From Dryomyza anilis (Eukaryota > Arthropoda > Insecta > Diptera > Dryomyzidae), in assembly GCA_951804985.1 (NCBI GenBank), contig OX638132.1:85874696-85938695 (forward strand): DNA of 64,000 bases. Direction: 5' to 3'. Below the pieces are notes generated by a model, which saw only the letters and a list, made by a program, of their open reading frames with translations, had not been told where the DNA came from and made no database searches. Below, piece by piece: positions 33,661-47,900 of the stretch (position 1 is its first letter; each line of letters starts with the position of its first letter). A program made the translations under genes and the position numbers.

Positions 33661-34349
33661 CTTTAATTGGCCATAACTCCTAAACGGAGCGTCCTAGAGG
33701 GTTGAAAGTAGGCGCTTTTCGATCGATCTGTGGGTTATGGAAATATAAGGTTTTGAAAATCGATTTTAAAAAAAATTCTTTAATTGGCCATAACTCCTAA
33801 ACGGAGGGTCCTAGAGGGTTGAAAGTTGGCGCTTTTCGATCGATCTGTGGGTTCTGGAAATATAAGGTTTTGAAAATCGATTTTTAAAAAATTTCTTTAA
33901 TTGCCCTTAACTCCTAAACGGAGCGTCCTAGAGGGTTGAAAGTTGGCGCTTTTCGATCGATCTGTGGTTCTGGAAATATAAGGTTTTGAAAATCGATTTT
34001 TCAAAAATTGCTTTAATTGGCCATAACTCCTAAACGGAGCGTCCTAGAGGGTTGAAAGTAGGCGCTTTTTATAGACATTGAATGCCTAATTTTCCACTGT
34101 AAATTTCTTATAAATAACTCCTAAACGGAGCGTTCTAGACGGTTGAAAGTAGGCGCTTTTCGATCGATCTGTGGGTTCTGGAAATATAAGGTTTTGAAAA
34201 ATCGATTTTAAAAAAAATTCTTTAATTGGCCGTAACTCCTAAACGGAGCGTCCTAGAGGGTTGAAAGTAGGCGCTTTTCGATCGATCTGTGGTTCTGGAA
34301 ATAAAAGTTTTTGAAAATCGATTTTTAAAAAATGTCTTTAATTGCCCAT

Positions 34350-37300
34350 AACTCCTAAACGAAGCGTCCTAGAGGGTTGAAAGTAGGCGCTTTTCGATCG
34401 ATCTGTGGGTTCAAGAAATCGAAAGGTTTTGAAAATCGATTTTTAAAAAATGTCTTTAATTGGCCATAACTCCTAAACGGAGCGTCCTAGAGGGTTGAAA
34501 GTAGGCGCTTTTTATAGACATTGAACGCCTAATTTTCCACTGTAAATTTCATATAAATCGATCTGTGGGTTCTGGAAATATAAGGTTTTGAAAATCGATT
34601 TTAAAAAAAATTCTTTAATTGGCCATAACTCCTAAACGGAGCGTCCTAGAGGATTGAAAGTTGGCGCTTTTCGATCGATCTGTGGGTTCTGGAAATATAA
34701 GGTTTTGAAAATCGATTTTTAAAAAATGTCTTTAATTGCCCTTAACTCCTAAACGGAGCGTCCTAGAGGGTTAAAAGTTGGCGCTTTTCGATCGATCTGT
34801 GGTTCTTGAAATAGAAGATTTTGAAAATCGATTTTTCAAAAATTTCTTTAATTGGCCATAACTCCTAAACGGAGCGTCCTAGAGGGTTGAAAGTTGGCGC
34901 TTTTCGATCGATCTGTGGTTCTGGAAATATAAGATTTTGAAAATCGATATTTCAAAAATTTCTTCAATTTGCCATAACTCCTAAACGGAGCGTCCTAGAG
35001 GGTTGAAAGTTGGCGCTTTTCGATCGATCTGTGGTTCTGGAAATATAAGGTTTTGAAAATCGATTTTTCAAAAATTTCTTTAATTGGCCATAACTCCTAA
35101 ACGGAGCGTCCTAGAGGGTTGAAAGTAGGCGCTTTTTATAGACATTGAATGCCTAATTTTCCACTGTAAATTTCTTATAAATCGATCTGTGGGTTCTGGA
35201 AATATAAGATTTTGAAAATCGATCTTTTAAAAATTTCTTTAATTGGCCATAACTCCTAAACGGAGCGTCCTAGAGGGTTGAAAGTAGGCGCTTTTTATAG
35301 ACATTGAATGCCTAATTTTCCACTGTAAATTTCATATAAATCGATCTGTGGGTTCTGGAAATATAAGGTTTTGAAAATCGATTTTTAAAAAATTTCTTTA
35401 ATTGGCCATAACTCCTAAACGGAGCGTCCTAGAGGGTTGAAAGTTGGCGCTTTTCGATCGATCTGTGGTTCTGGAAATATAAGATTTTGAAAATCGATAT
35501 TTCAAAAATTTCTTCAATTGGCCATAACTCCTAAACGGAGCGTCCTAGAGGGTTGAAAGTAGGCGCTTTTCGATCGATCTGTGGGTTCTGGAAATATAAG
35601 GTTTTGAAAATCGATTTAAAAAAAAAATTCTTTAATTGGCCATAACTCCTAAACGGAGCGTCCTAGAGGGTTGAAAGTAGGCGCTTTTTATAGACATTGA
35701 ACGCCTAATTTTCCACTGTAAATTTCATATAAATCGATCTGTGGGTTCTGGAAATATAAGGTTTTGAAAATCGATTTTTAAAAAATGTCTTTAATTGGCC
35801 ATAACTCCTAAACGGAGCGTCCTAGAGGGTTGAAAGTAGGCGCTTTTTATAGAAATTGAATGCCTAATTTTCCACTGTAAATTTCTTATAACACGATCTG
35901 TGGGTTCTGGAAATATAAGATTTTGAAAATCGATTTTTCAAAAATTTCTTTAATTGGCCATAACTCCTAAACGGAGCGTCCTAGAGGGTTGAAAGTAGGC
36001 GCTTTTTATAGACATTGAATGCCTAATTTTCCACTGTAAATTTCATATAAATCGATCTGTGGGTTCTGGAAATATAAGGTTTTGAAAATCGATTTTTAAA
36101 AAATGTCTTTAATTGCCCTTAACTCCTAAACGGAGCGTCCTAGAGGGTTAAAAGTTGGCGCTTTTCGATCGATCTGTGGTTCTGGAAATAGAAGATTTTG
36201 AAAATCGATTTTTCAAAAATTTCTTTAATTGGCCATAACTCCTAAACGGAGCGTCCTAGAGGGTTGAAAGTTGGCGCTTTTCGATCGATCTGTGGTTCTG
36301 GAAATATAAGATTTTGAAAATCGATATTTCAAAAATTTCTTCAATTTGCCATAACTCCTAAACGGAGCGTCCTAGAGGGTTGAAAGTTGGCGCTTTTCGA
36401 TCGATCTGTGGTTCTGGAAATATAAGGTTTTGAAAATCGATTTTTCAAAAATTTCTTTAATTGGCCATAACTCCTAAACGGAGCGTCCTAGAGGGTTGAA
36501 AGTAGGCGCTTTTTATAGACATTGAATGCCTAATTTTCCACTGTAAATTTCTTATAAATCGATCTGTGGGTTCTGGAAATATAAGATTTTGAAAATCGAT
36601 CTTTTAAAAATTTCTTTAATTGGCCATAACTCCTAAACGGAGCGTCCTAGAGGGTTGAAAGTAGGCGCTTTTTATAGACATTGAATGCCTAATTTTACAC
36701 TGTAAATTTCATATAAATCGATCTGTGGGTTCTGGAAATATAAGGTTTTGAAAATCGATTTTTAAAAAATTTCTTTAATTGGCCATAACTCCTAAACGGA
36801 GCGTCCTAGAGGGTTGAAAGTTGGCGCTTTTCGATCGATCTGTGGTTCTGGAAATATAAGATTTTGAAAATCGATATTTCAAAAATTTCTTCAATTGGCC
36901 ATAACTCCTAAACGGAGCGTCCTAGAGGGTTGAAAGTAGGCGCTTTTCGATCGATCTGTGGGTTCTGGAAATATAAGGTTTTGAAAATCGATTTAAAAAA
37001 AATTCTTTAATTGGCCATAACTCCTAAACGGAGCGTCCTAGAGGGTTGAAAGTAGGCGCTTTTTATAGACATTGAACGCCTAATTTTCCACTGTAAATTT
37101 CATATAAATCGATCTGTGGGTTCTGGAAATATAAGGTTTTGAAAATCGATTTTTAAAAAATGTCTTTAATTGGCCATAACTCCTAAACGGAGCGTCCTAG
37201 AGGGTTGAAAGTAGGCGCTTTTTATAGAAATTGAATGCCTAATTTTCCACTGTAAATTTCTTATAACACGATCTGTGGGTTCTGGAAATATAAGATTTTG

Positions 37301-40300
37301 AAAATCGATTTTTCAAAAATTTCTTTAATTGGCCATAACTCCTAAACGGAGCGTCCTAGAGGGTTGAAAGTAGGCGCTTTTTATAGACATTGAATGCCTA
37401 ATTTTCCACTGTAAATTTCATATAAATCGATCTGTGGGTTCTGGAAATATAAGGTTTTGAAAATCGATTTTTAAAAAATTTCTTTAATTGGCCATAACTC
37501 CTAAACGGAGCGTCCTAGAGGGTTGAAAGTTGGCGCTTTTCGATCGATCTGTGGTTCTGGAAATATAAGGTTTTGAAAATCGATTTTTCAAAAATTGCTT
37601 TAATTGGCCATAACTCCTAAACGGAGCGTCCTAGAGGGTTGAAAGTTGGCGCTTTTCGATCGATCTGTGGGTTCTGGAAATATAAGGTTTTGAAAATCGA
37701 TTTTAAAAAAAATTCTTTAATTGGCCGTAACTCCTAAACGGAGCGTCCTAGAGGGTTGAAAGTAGGCGCTTTTCGATCGATCTGTGGTTCTGGAAATAAA
37801 AGTTTTTGAAAATCGATTTTTAAAAAATGTCTTTAATTGCCCATAACTCCTAAACGAAGCGTCCTAGAGGGTTGAAAGTAGGCGCTTTTCGATCGATCTG
37901 TGGGTTCAAGAAATATAAGGTTTTGAAAATCGATTTTTAAAAAATGTCTTTAATTGGCCATAACTCCTAAACGGAGCGTCCTAGAGGGTTGAAAGTAGGC
38001 GCTTTTTATAGACATTGAACGCCTAATTTTCCACTGTAAATTTCATATAAATCGATCTGTGGGTTCTGGAAATATAAGGTTTTGAAAATCGATTTTAAAA
38101 AAAATTCTTTAATTGGCCATAACTCCTAAACGGAGCGTCCTAGAGGATTGAAAGTTGGCGCTTTTCGATCGATCTGTGGGTTCTGGAAATATAAGGTTTT
38201 GAAAATCGATTTTTAAAAAATGTCTTTAATTGCCCTTAACTCCTAAACGGAGCGTCCTAGAGGGTTAAAAGTTGGCGCTTTTCGATCGATCTGTGGTTCT
38301 GGAAATAGAAGATTTTGAAAATCGATTTTTCAAAAATTTCTTTAATTGGCCATAACTCCTAAACGGAGCGTCCTAGAGGGTTGAAAGTTGGCGCTTTTCG
38401 ATCGATCTGTGGTTCTGGAAATATAAGATTTTGAAAATCGATATTTCAAAAATTTCTTCAATTTGCCATAACTCCTAAACGGAGCGTCCTAGAGGGTTGA
38501 AAGTTGGCGCTTTTCGATCGATCTGTGGTTCTGGAAATATAAGGTTTTGAAAATCGATTTTTCAAAAATTTCTTTAATTGGCCATAACTCCTAAACGGAG
38601 CGTCCTAGAGGGTTGAAAGTAGGCGCTTTTTATAGACATTGAATGCCTAATTTTCCACTGTAAATTTCTTATAAATCGATCTGTGGGTTCTGGAAATATA
38701 AGATTTTGAAAATCGATCTTTTAAAAATTTCTTTAATTGGCCATAACTCCTAAACGGAGCGTCCTAGAGGGTTGAAAGTAGGCGCTTTTTATAGACATTG
38801 AATGCCTAATTTTCCACTGTAAATTTCATATAAATCGATCTGTGGGTTCTGGAAATATAAGGTTTTGAAAATCGATTTTTAAAAAATTTCTTTAATTGGC
38901 CATAACTCCTAAACGGAGCGTCCTAGAGGGTTGAAAGTTGGCGCTTTTCGATCGATCTGTGGTTCTGGAAATATAAGATTTTGAAAATCGATATTTCAAA
39001 AATTTCTTCAATTGGCCATAACTCCTAAACGGAGCGTCCTAGAGGGTTGAAAGTAGGCGCTTTTCGATCGATCTGTGGGTTCTGGAAATATAAGGTTTTG
39101 AAAATCGATTTAAAAAAAAATTCTTTAATTGGCCATAACTCCTAAACGGAGCGTCCTAGAGGGTTGAAAGTAGGCGCTTTTTATAGACATTGAACGCCTA
39201 ATTTTCCACTGTAAATTTCATATAAATCGATCTGTGGGTTCTGGAAATATAAGGTTTTGAAAATCGATTTTTAAAAAATGTCTTTAATTGGCCATAACTC
39301 CTAAACGGAGCGTCCTAGAGGGTTGAAAGTAGGCGCTTTTTATAGAAATTGAATGCCTAATTTTCCACTGTAAATTTCTTATAACACGATCTGTGGGTTC
39401 TGGAAATATAAGATTTTGAAAATCGATTTTTCAAAAATTTCTTTAATTGGCCATAACTCCTAAACGGAGCGTCCTAGAGGGTTGAAAGTAGGCGCTTTTT
39501 ATAGACATTGAATGCCTAATTTTCCACTGTAAATTTCATATAAATCGATCTGTGGGTTCTGGAAATATAAGGTTTTGAAAATCGATTTTTAAAAAATTTC
39601 TTTAATTGGCCATAACTCCTAAACGGAGCGTCCTAGAGGGTTGAAAGTTGGCGCTTTTCGATCGATCTGTGGTTCTGGAAATATAAGATTTTGAAAATCG
39701 ATTTTTAAAAAATTTCTTTAATTGCCCTTAACTCCTAAACGGAGCGTCCTAGAGGGTTGAAAGTTGGCGCTTTTCGATCGATCTGTGGTTCTGGAAATAT
39801 AAGGTTTTGAAAATCGATTTTTCAAAAATTTCTTTAATTGGCCATAACTCCTAAACGGAGCGTCCTAGAGGGTTGAAAGTAGGCGCTTTTTATAGACATT
39901 GAATGCCTAATTTTCCACTGTAAATTTCTTATAAATCGATCTGTGGGTTCTGGAAATATAAGATTTTGAAAATCGATTTTTTAAAAATTTCTTTAATTGG
40001 CCATAACTCCTAAACGGAGCGTCCTAGAGGGTTGAAAGTAGGCGCTTTTTATAGACATTGAATGGCTAATTTTCCACTGTAAATATCATATAAATCGATC
40101 TGTGGGTTCTGGAAATATAAGATTTTGAAAATCGATTTTAAAAAAATTTCTTTAATTGGCCATAACTCCTAAACGGAGCGTCCTAGAGGGTTGAAAGTTG
40201 GCGCTTTTCGATCGATCTGTGGTTCTGGAAATATAAGATTTTGAAAATCGATATTTCAAAAATTTCTTCAATTGGCCATAACTCCTAAACGGAGCGTCCT

Positions 40301-41000
40301 AGAGGGTTGAAAGTAGGCGCTTTTCGATCGATCTGTGGGTTCTGGAAATATAAGGTTTTGAAAATCGATTTAAAAAAAAATTCTTTAATTGGCCATAACT
40401 CCTGAACGGAGCGTCCTAGAGGGTTGAAAGTAGGCGCTTTTTATAGAAATTGAATGCCTAATTTTCCACTGTAAATTTCTTATAACACGATCTGTGGGTT
40501 CTGGAAATATAAGATTTTGAAAATCGATTTTTCAAAAATTTCTTTAATTGGCCATAACTCCTAAACGGAGCGTCCTAGAGGGTTGAAAGTAGGCGCTTTT
40601 TATAGACATTGAATGCCTAATTTTCCACTGTAAATTTCTTATAAATCGATCTGTGGGTTCTGGAAATATAAGATTTTGAAAATCGATTTTTAAAAAATGT
40701 CTTTAAAAAATTTCTTTAATTGGCTATAACTCCTAAACGGAGCGTCCTAGAGGGTTGAAAGTAGGCGCTTTTTATAGACATTGAATGCCTAATTTTCCAC
40801 TGTAAATTTCTTATAAATCGATCTGTGGGTTCTGGAAATATAAGATTTTGAAAAACGATTTTTAAAAAATGTCTTTAATTGGCCATAACTCCTAAACGGA
40901 GCGTCCTAGAGGGTTGAAAGTTGGCGCTATTCGATCGATCTGTGGTTCTGGAAGTATAAGATTTTGAAAATCGATTTTTCAAAAATTACTTTAATTGGCC
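34350..41000 (+). repeat. Higher-order repeats: 1,377-bp and 3,495-bp periods
   Basis: Variant markers recur at fixed distances. GATCTTTTAA is at 35221, 36598 and 38715 (1,377 and 2,117). The AAACGAAGCG variant is at about 34358 and 37853 (3,495). The TATAACACGATC variant is at about 35890, 37267 and 39387. The 3,495-bp spacing is the sum of a 1,377-bp and a 2,118-bp step, so one block was duplicated inside a larger duplicated block. Confidence 0.75.
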
Positions 41001-41989
41001 ATAACTCCTAAACGGAGCGTCCTAGAGGGTTGAAAGTAGGCGCTTTTTATAGACATTGAATGCCTAATTTTCCACTGTAAATTTCTAATAAATCGATCTG
41101 TGAGTTCTGGAAATATAAGATTTTAAAAATCGATTTTTAAAAAATGTCTTTAATTGGCCATAACTCCTAAACGGAGCATCCTAGAGGGTTGAAAGGAGGC
41201 GCTTTTTATAGACATTGAATGCCTAAAATTTCTTTAATTGGCCATAACTCCTAAACGGAGCGTCCTAGAGGGTTGAAAGTTGGCGCTTTTCGATCGATCT
41301 GTGGTTCTGGAAATATAAGATTTTGAAAATCGATTTTTAAAAAATTTCTTTAATTGGCTATACTCCTAAACGGAGCGTCCTAGAGGGTTGAAAGTAGGCG
41401 CTTTTTATAGACATTGAATGCCTAATTTTCCACTGTAAATTTCTTATAAATCGATCTGTGGGTTCTGGAAATATAAGATTTTGAAAATCGATTTTTCAAA
41501 AATTTCTTTAATTGGCCATAACTCCTAAACGGAGCGTCCTAGAGGGTTGAAAGTAGGCGCTTTTCGATCGATCTGTGGTTCTGGAAATATAAGGTTTTGA
41601 AAATCGATTTTTCAAAAATTTCTTTAATTGGCCATAACTCCTAAACGGAGCGTCCTAGAGGGTTGAAAGTAGGCGCTTTTTATAGACATTGAATGCCTAA
41701 TTTTCCACTGTAAATTTCTTATAAATCGATCTGTGGGTTCTGGAAATATAAGATTTTGAAAATCGATTTTTAAAAAATTTCTTTAATTGGCCATAACTCC
41801 TAAACGGAGCGTCCTAGAGGGTTGAAAGTTGGAGCTTTTCGATCGATCTGTGGTTCTGGAAATATAAGATTTTGAAAATCGATATTTCAAAAATTTCTTC
41901 AATTGGCCATAACTCCTAAACGGAGCGTCCTAGAGGGTTGAAAGTAGGCGCTTTTCGATCGATCTGTGGGTTCTGGAAATATAAGGTTT

Positions 41990-44900
41990 TGAAATTCGAT
42001 TTAAAAAAAAAATTTATAGACATTGAACGCCTAATTTTCCACTGTAAATTTCATATAAATCGATCTGTGGGTTCTGGAAATATAAGGTTTTGAAAATCGA
42101 TTTTTAAAAAATGTCTTTAATTGGCCATAACTCCTAAACGGAGCGTCCTAGAGGGTTGAAAGTAGGCGCTTTTTATAGAAATTGAATGCCTAATTTTCCA
42201 CTGTAAATTTCTTATAACACGATCTGTGGGTTCTGGAAATATAAGATTTTGAAAATCGATTTTTCAAAAATTTCTTTAATTGGCCATAACTCCTAAACGG
42301 AGCGTCCTAGAGGGTTGAAAGTAGGCGCTATTCGATCGATCTGTGGGTTCTGGAAATACAAGGTTTTGAAAATCGATTTTTAAAAAATTTCTTTAATTGG
42401 CCATAACTCCTAAACGGAGCGTCCTAGAGGGTTGAAAGTAGGCGCTTTTTATAGAAATTGAATGCCTAATTTTCCACTGTAAATTTCTTATAACACGATC
42501 TGTGGGTTCTGGAAATATAAGATTTTGAAAATCGATTTTTCAAAAATTTCTTTAATTGGCCATAACTCCTAAACGGAGCGTCCTAGAGGGTTGAAAGTAT
42601 GCGCTTTTTATAGACATTGAATGCCTAATTTTCCACTGTAAATTTCTTATAAATCGATCTGTGGGTTCTGGAAATATAAGATTTTGAAAATCGATTTTTC
42701 AAAAATTTCTTTACTTGGCCATAACTCTTAAACGGAGCGTCCTAGAGGGTTAAAAATAGGCGCTTTTTATAGACATTGAATGCCTAATTTTCCACTGTAA
42801 ATTTCTTATAAATCGATCTGTGGGTTCTGGAAATATAAGATTTTGAAAATCGATTTTTAAAAAATGTCTTTAATTGGCCATAACTCCTAAACGGAGCGTC
42901 CTAGAGGGTTGAAAGTTGGCGCTATTCGATCGATCTGTGGGTTCTGGAAATATAAGGTTTTGAAAATCGATTTTTAAAAAATTTCTTTAATTGGCCATAA
43001 CTCCTAAACGGAGCGTCCTAGAGGGTTGAAAGTTGGCGCTATTCGATCGATCTGTGGTTCTGGAAGTATAAGATTTTGAAAATCGATTTTTCAAAAATTA
43101 CTTTAATTGGCCATAACTCCTAAACGGAGCGTCCTAGAGGGTTGAAAGTAGGCGCTTTTTATAGACATTGAATGCATAATTTTCCACTGTAAATTTCTTA
43201 TAAATCGATCTGTGGGTTCTGGAAATATAAGATTTTGAAAATCGATTTTTAAAAAATGTCTTTAATTGGCCATAACTCCTAAACGGAGCGTCCTAGAGGG
43301 TTGAAAGTTGGCGCTATTCGATCGATCTGTGGGTTCTGGAAATATAAGGTTTTGAAAATCGATTTTTAAAAAATTTCTTTAATTGGCTATAACTCCTAAA
43401 CGGAGCGTCCTAGAGGGTTGAAAGTAGGCGCTTTTTATAGACATTGAATGCCTAATTTTCCACTGTAAATTTCATATAAATCGATCTGTGGGTTCTGGAA
43501 ATATAAGGTTTTGAAAATCGATTTTTAAAAAATGTCTTTAATTGGCCATAACTCCTAAACGGAGCGTCCTAGAGGGTTGAAAGTAGGCGCTTTTTATAGA
43601 AATTGAATGCCTAATTTTCCACTGTAAATTTCTTATAACACGATCTGTGGGTTCTGGAAATATAAGATTTTGAAAATCGATTTTTCAAAAATTTCTTTAA
43701 TTGGCCATAACTCCTAAACGGAGCGTCCTAGAGGGTTGAAAGTAGGCGCTTTTTATAGACATTGAATGCCTAATTTTCCACTGTAAATTTCTTATAAATC
43801 GATCTGTGGGTTCTGGAAATATAAGATTTTGAAAATCGATTTTTCAAAAATTTCTTTAATTGGCCATAACTCCTAAACGGAGCGTCCTAGAGGGTTGAAA
43901 GTAGGCGCTTTTCGATCGATCTGTGGTTCTGGAAATATAAGGTTTTGAAAATCGATTTTTCAAAAATTTCTTTAATTGGCCATAACTCCTAAACGGAGCG
44001 TCCTAGAGGGTTGAAAGTAGGCGCTTTTTATAGACATTGAATGCCTAATTTTCCACTGTAAATTTCTTATAAATCGATCTGTGGGTTCTGGAAATATAAG
44101 ATTTTGAAAATCGATTTTTCAAAAATTTCTTTAATTGGCCATAACTCCTAAACGGAGCGTCCTAGAGGGTTGAAAGTAGGCGCTTTTCGATCGATCTGTG
44201 GTTCTGGAAATATAAGGTTTTGAAAATCGATTTTTCAAAAATTTCTTTAATTGGCCATAACTCCTAAACGGAGCGTCCTAGAGGGTTGAAAGTAGGCGCT
44301 TTTTATAGACATTGAATGCCTAATTTTCCACTGTAAATTTCTTATAAATCGATCTGTGGGTTCTGGAAATATAAGATTTTGAAAATCGATTTTTAAAAAA
44401 TTTCTTTAATTGGCCATAACTCCTAAACGGAGCGTCCTAGAGGGTTGAAAGTTGGAGCTTTTCGATCGATCTGTGGTTCTGGAAATATAAGATTTTGAAA
44501 ATCGATATTTCAAAAATTTCTTCAATTGGCCATAACTCCTAAACGGAGCGTCCTAGAGGGTTGAAAGTAGGCGCTTTTCGATCGATCTGTGGGTTCTGGA
44601 AATATAAGGTTTTGAAATTCGATTTAAAAAAAAAATTTATAGACATTGAACGCCTAATTTTCCACTGTAAATTTCATATAAATCGATCTGTGGGTTCTGG
44701 AAATATAAGGTTTTGAAAATCGATTTTTAAAAAATGTCTTTAATTGGCCATAACTCCTAAACGGAGCGTCCTAGAGGGTTGAAAGTAGGCGCTTTTTATA
44801 GAAATTGAATGCCTAATTTTCCACTGTAAATTTCTTATAACACGATCTGTGGGTTCTGGAAATATAAGATTTTGAAAATCGATTTTTCAAAAATTTCTTT

Positions 44901-47900
44901 AATTGGCCATAACTCCTAAACGGAGCGTCCTAGAGGGTTGAAAGTAGGCGCTATTCGATCGATCTGTGGGTTCTGGAAATACAAGGTTTTGAAAATCGAT
45001 TTTTAAAAAATTTCTTTAATTGGCCATAACTCCTAAACGGAGCGTCCTAGAGGGTTGAAAGTAGGCGCTTTTTATAGAAATTGAATGCCTAATTTTCCAC
45101 TGTAAATTTCTTATAACACGATCTGTGGGTTCTGGAAATATAAGATTTTGAAAATCGATTTTTCAAAAATTTCTTTAATTGGCCATAACTCCTAAACGGA
45201 GCGTCCTAGAGGGTTGAAAGTATGCGCTTTTTATAGACATTGAATGCCTAATTTTCCACTGTAAATTTCTTATAAATCGATCTGTGGGTTCTGGAAATAT
45301 AAGATTTTGAAAATCGATTTTTCAAAAATTTCTTTACTTGGCCATAACTCTTAAACGGAGCGTCCTAGAGGGTTAAAAATAGGCGCTTTTTATAGACATT
45401 GAATGCCTAATTTTCCACTGTAAATTTCTTATAAATCGATCTGTGGGTTCTGGAAATATAAGATTTTGAAAATCGATTTTTAAAAAATGTCTTTAATTGG
45501 CCATAACTCCTAAACGGAGCGTCCTAGAGGGTTGAAAGTTGGCGCTATTCGATCGATCTGTGGGTTCTGGAAATATAAGGTTTTGAAAATCGATTTTTAA
45601 AAAATTTCTTTAATTGGCCATAACTCCTAAACGGAGCGTCCTAGAGGGTTGAAAGTTGGCGCTATTCGATCGATCTGTGGTTCTGGAAGTATAAGATTTT
45701 GAAAATCGATTTTTCAAAAATTACTTTAATTGGCCATAACTCCTAAACGGAGCGTCCTAGAGGGTTGAAAGTAGGCGCTTTTTATAGACATTGAATGCAT
45801 AATTTTCCACTGTAAATTTCTTATAAATCGATCTGTGGGTTCTGGAAATATAAGATTTTGAAAATCGATTTTTAAAAAATGTCTTTAATTGGCCATAACT
45901 CCTAAACGGAGCGTCCTAGAGGGTTGAAAGTTGGCGCTATTCGATCGATCTGTGGGTTCTGGAAATATAAGGTTTTGAAAATCGATTTTTAAAAAATTTC
46001 TTTAATTGGCTATAACTCCTAAACGGAGCGTCCTAGAGGGTTGAAAGTAGGCGCTTTTTATAGACATTGAATGCCTAATTTTCCACTGTAAATTTCATAT
46101 AAATCGATCTGTGGGTTCTGGAAATATAAGGTTTTGAAAATCGATTTTTAAAAAATGTCTTTAATTGGCCATAACTCCTAAACGGAGCGTCCTAGAGGGT
46201 TGAAAGTAGGCGCTTTTTATAGAAATTGAATGCCTAATTTTCCACTGTAAATTTCTTATAACACGATCTGTGGGTTCTGGAAATATAAGATTTTGAAAAT
46301 CGATTTTTCAAAAATTTCTTTAATTGGCCATAACTCCTAAACGGAGCGTCCTAGAGGGTTGAAAGTAGGCGCTATTCGATCGATCTGTGGGTTCTGGAAA
46401 TACAAGGTTTTGAAAATCGATATTTCAAAAATTTCTTCAATTGGCCATAACTCCTAAACGGAGCGTCCTAGAGGGTTGAAAGTAGGCGCTTTTCGATCGA
46501 TCTGTGGGTTCTGGAAATATAAGGTTTTGAAATTCGATTTAAAAAAAAAATTTATAGACATTGAACGCCTAATTTTCCACTGTAAATTTCATATAAATCG
46601 ATCTGTGGGTTCTGGAAATGTAAGGTTTTGAAAATCGATTTTTAAAAAATGTCTTTAATTGGCCATAACTCCTAAACGGAGCGTCCTAGAGGGTTGAAAG
46701 TAGGCGCTTTTTATAGAAATTGAATGCCTAATTTTCCACTGTAAATTTCTTATAACACGATCTGTGGGTTCTGGAAATATAAGATTTTGAAAATCGATTT
46801 TTCAAAAATTTCTTTAATTGGCCATAACTCCTAAACGGAGCGTCCTAGAGGGTTGAAAGTAGGCGCTTTTTATAGACATTGAATGCCTAATTTTCCACTG
46901 TAAATTTCTTATAAATCGATCTGTGGGTTCTGGAAATATAAGATTTTGAAAATCGATTTTTCAAAAATTTCTTTACTTGGCCATAACTCCTAAACGGAGC
47001 GTCCTAGAGGGTTAAAAATAGGCGCTTTTTATAGACATTGAATGCCTAATTTTCCACTGTAAATTTCTTATAAATCGATCTGTGGGTTCTGGAAATATAA
47101 GATTTTGAAAATCGATTTTTAAAAAATGTCTTTAATTGGCCATAACTCCTAAACGGAGCGTCCTAGAGGGTTGAAAGTTGGCGCTATTCGATCGATCTGT
47201 GGGTTCTGGAAATATAAGGTTTTGAAAATCGATTTTTAAAAAATTTCTTTAATTGGCCATAACTCCTAAACGGAGCGTCCTAGAGGGTTGAAAGTTGGCG
47301 CTATTCGATCGATCTGTGGTTCTGGAAGTATAAGATTTTGAAAATCGATTTTTCAAAAATTACTTTAATTGGCCATAACTCCTAAACGGAGCGTCCTAGA
47401 GGGTTGAAAGTAGGCGCTTTTTATAGACATTGAATGCCTAATTTTCCACTGTAAATTTCTTATAAATCGATCTGTGGGTTCTGGAAATATAAGATTTTGA
47501 AAATCGATTTTTCAAAAATTTCTTTAATTGGCCATAACTCCTAAACGGAGCGTCCTAGAGGGTTGAAAGTAGGCGCTTTTCGATCGATCTGTGGTTCTGG
47601 AAATATAAGGTTTTGAAAATCGATTTTTCAAAAATTTCTTTAATTGGCCATAACTCCTAAACGGAGCGTCCTAGAGGGTTGAAAGTAGGCGCTTTTTATA
47701 GACATTGAATGCCTAATTTTCCACTGTAAATTTCTTATAAATCGATCTGTGGGTTCTGGAAATATAAGATTTTGAAAATCGATTTTTCAAAAATTTCTTT
47801 AATTGGCCATAACTCCTAAACGGAGCGTCCTAGAGGGTTGAAAGTAGGCGCTTTTCGATCGATCTGTGGTTCTGGAAATATAAGGTTTTGAAAATCGATT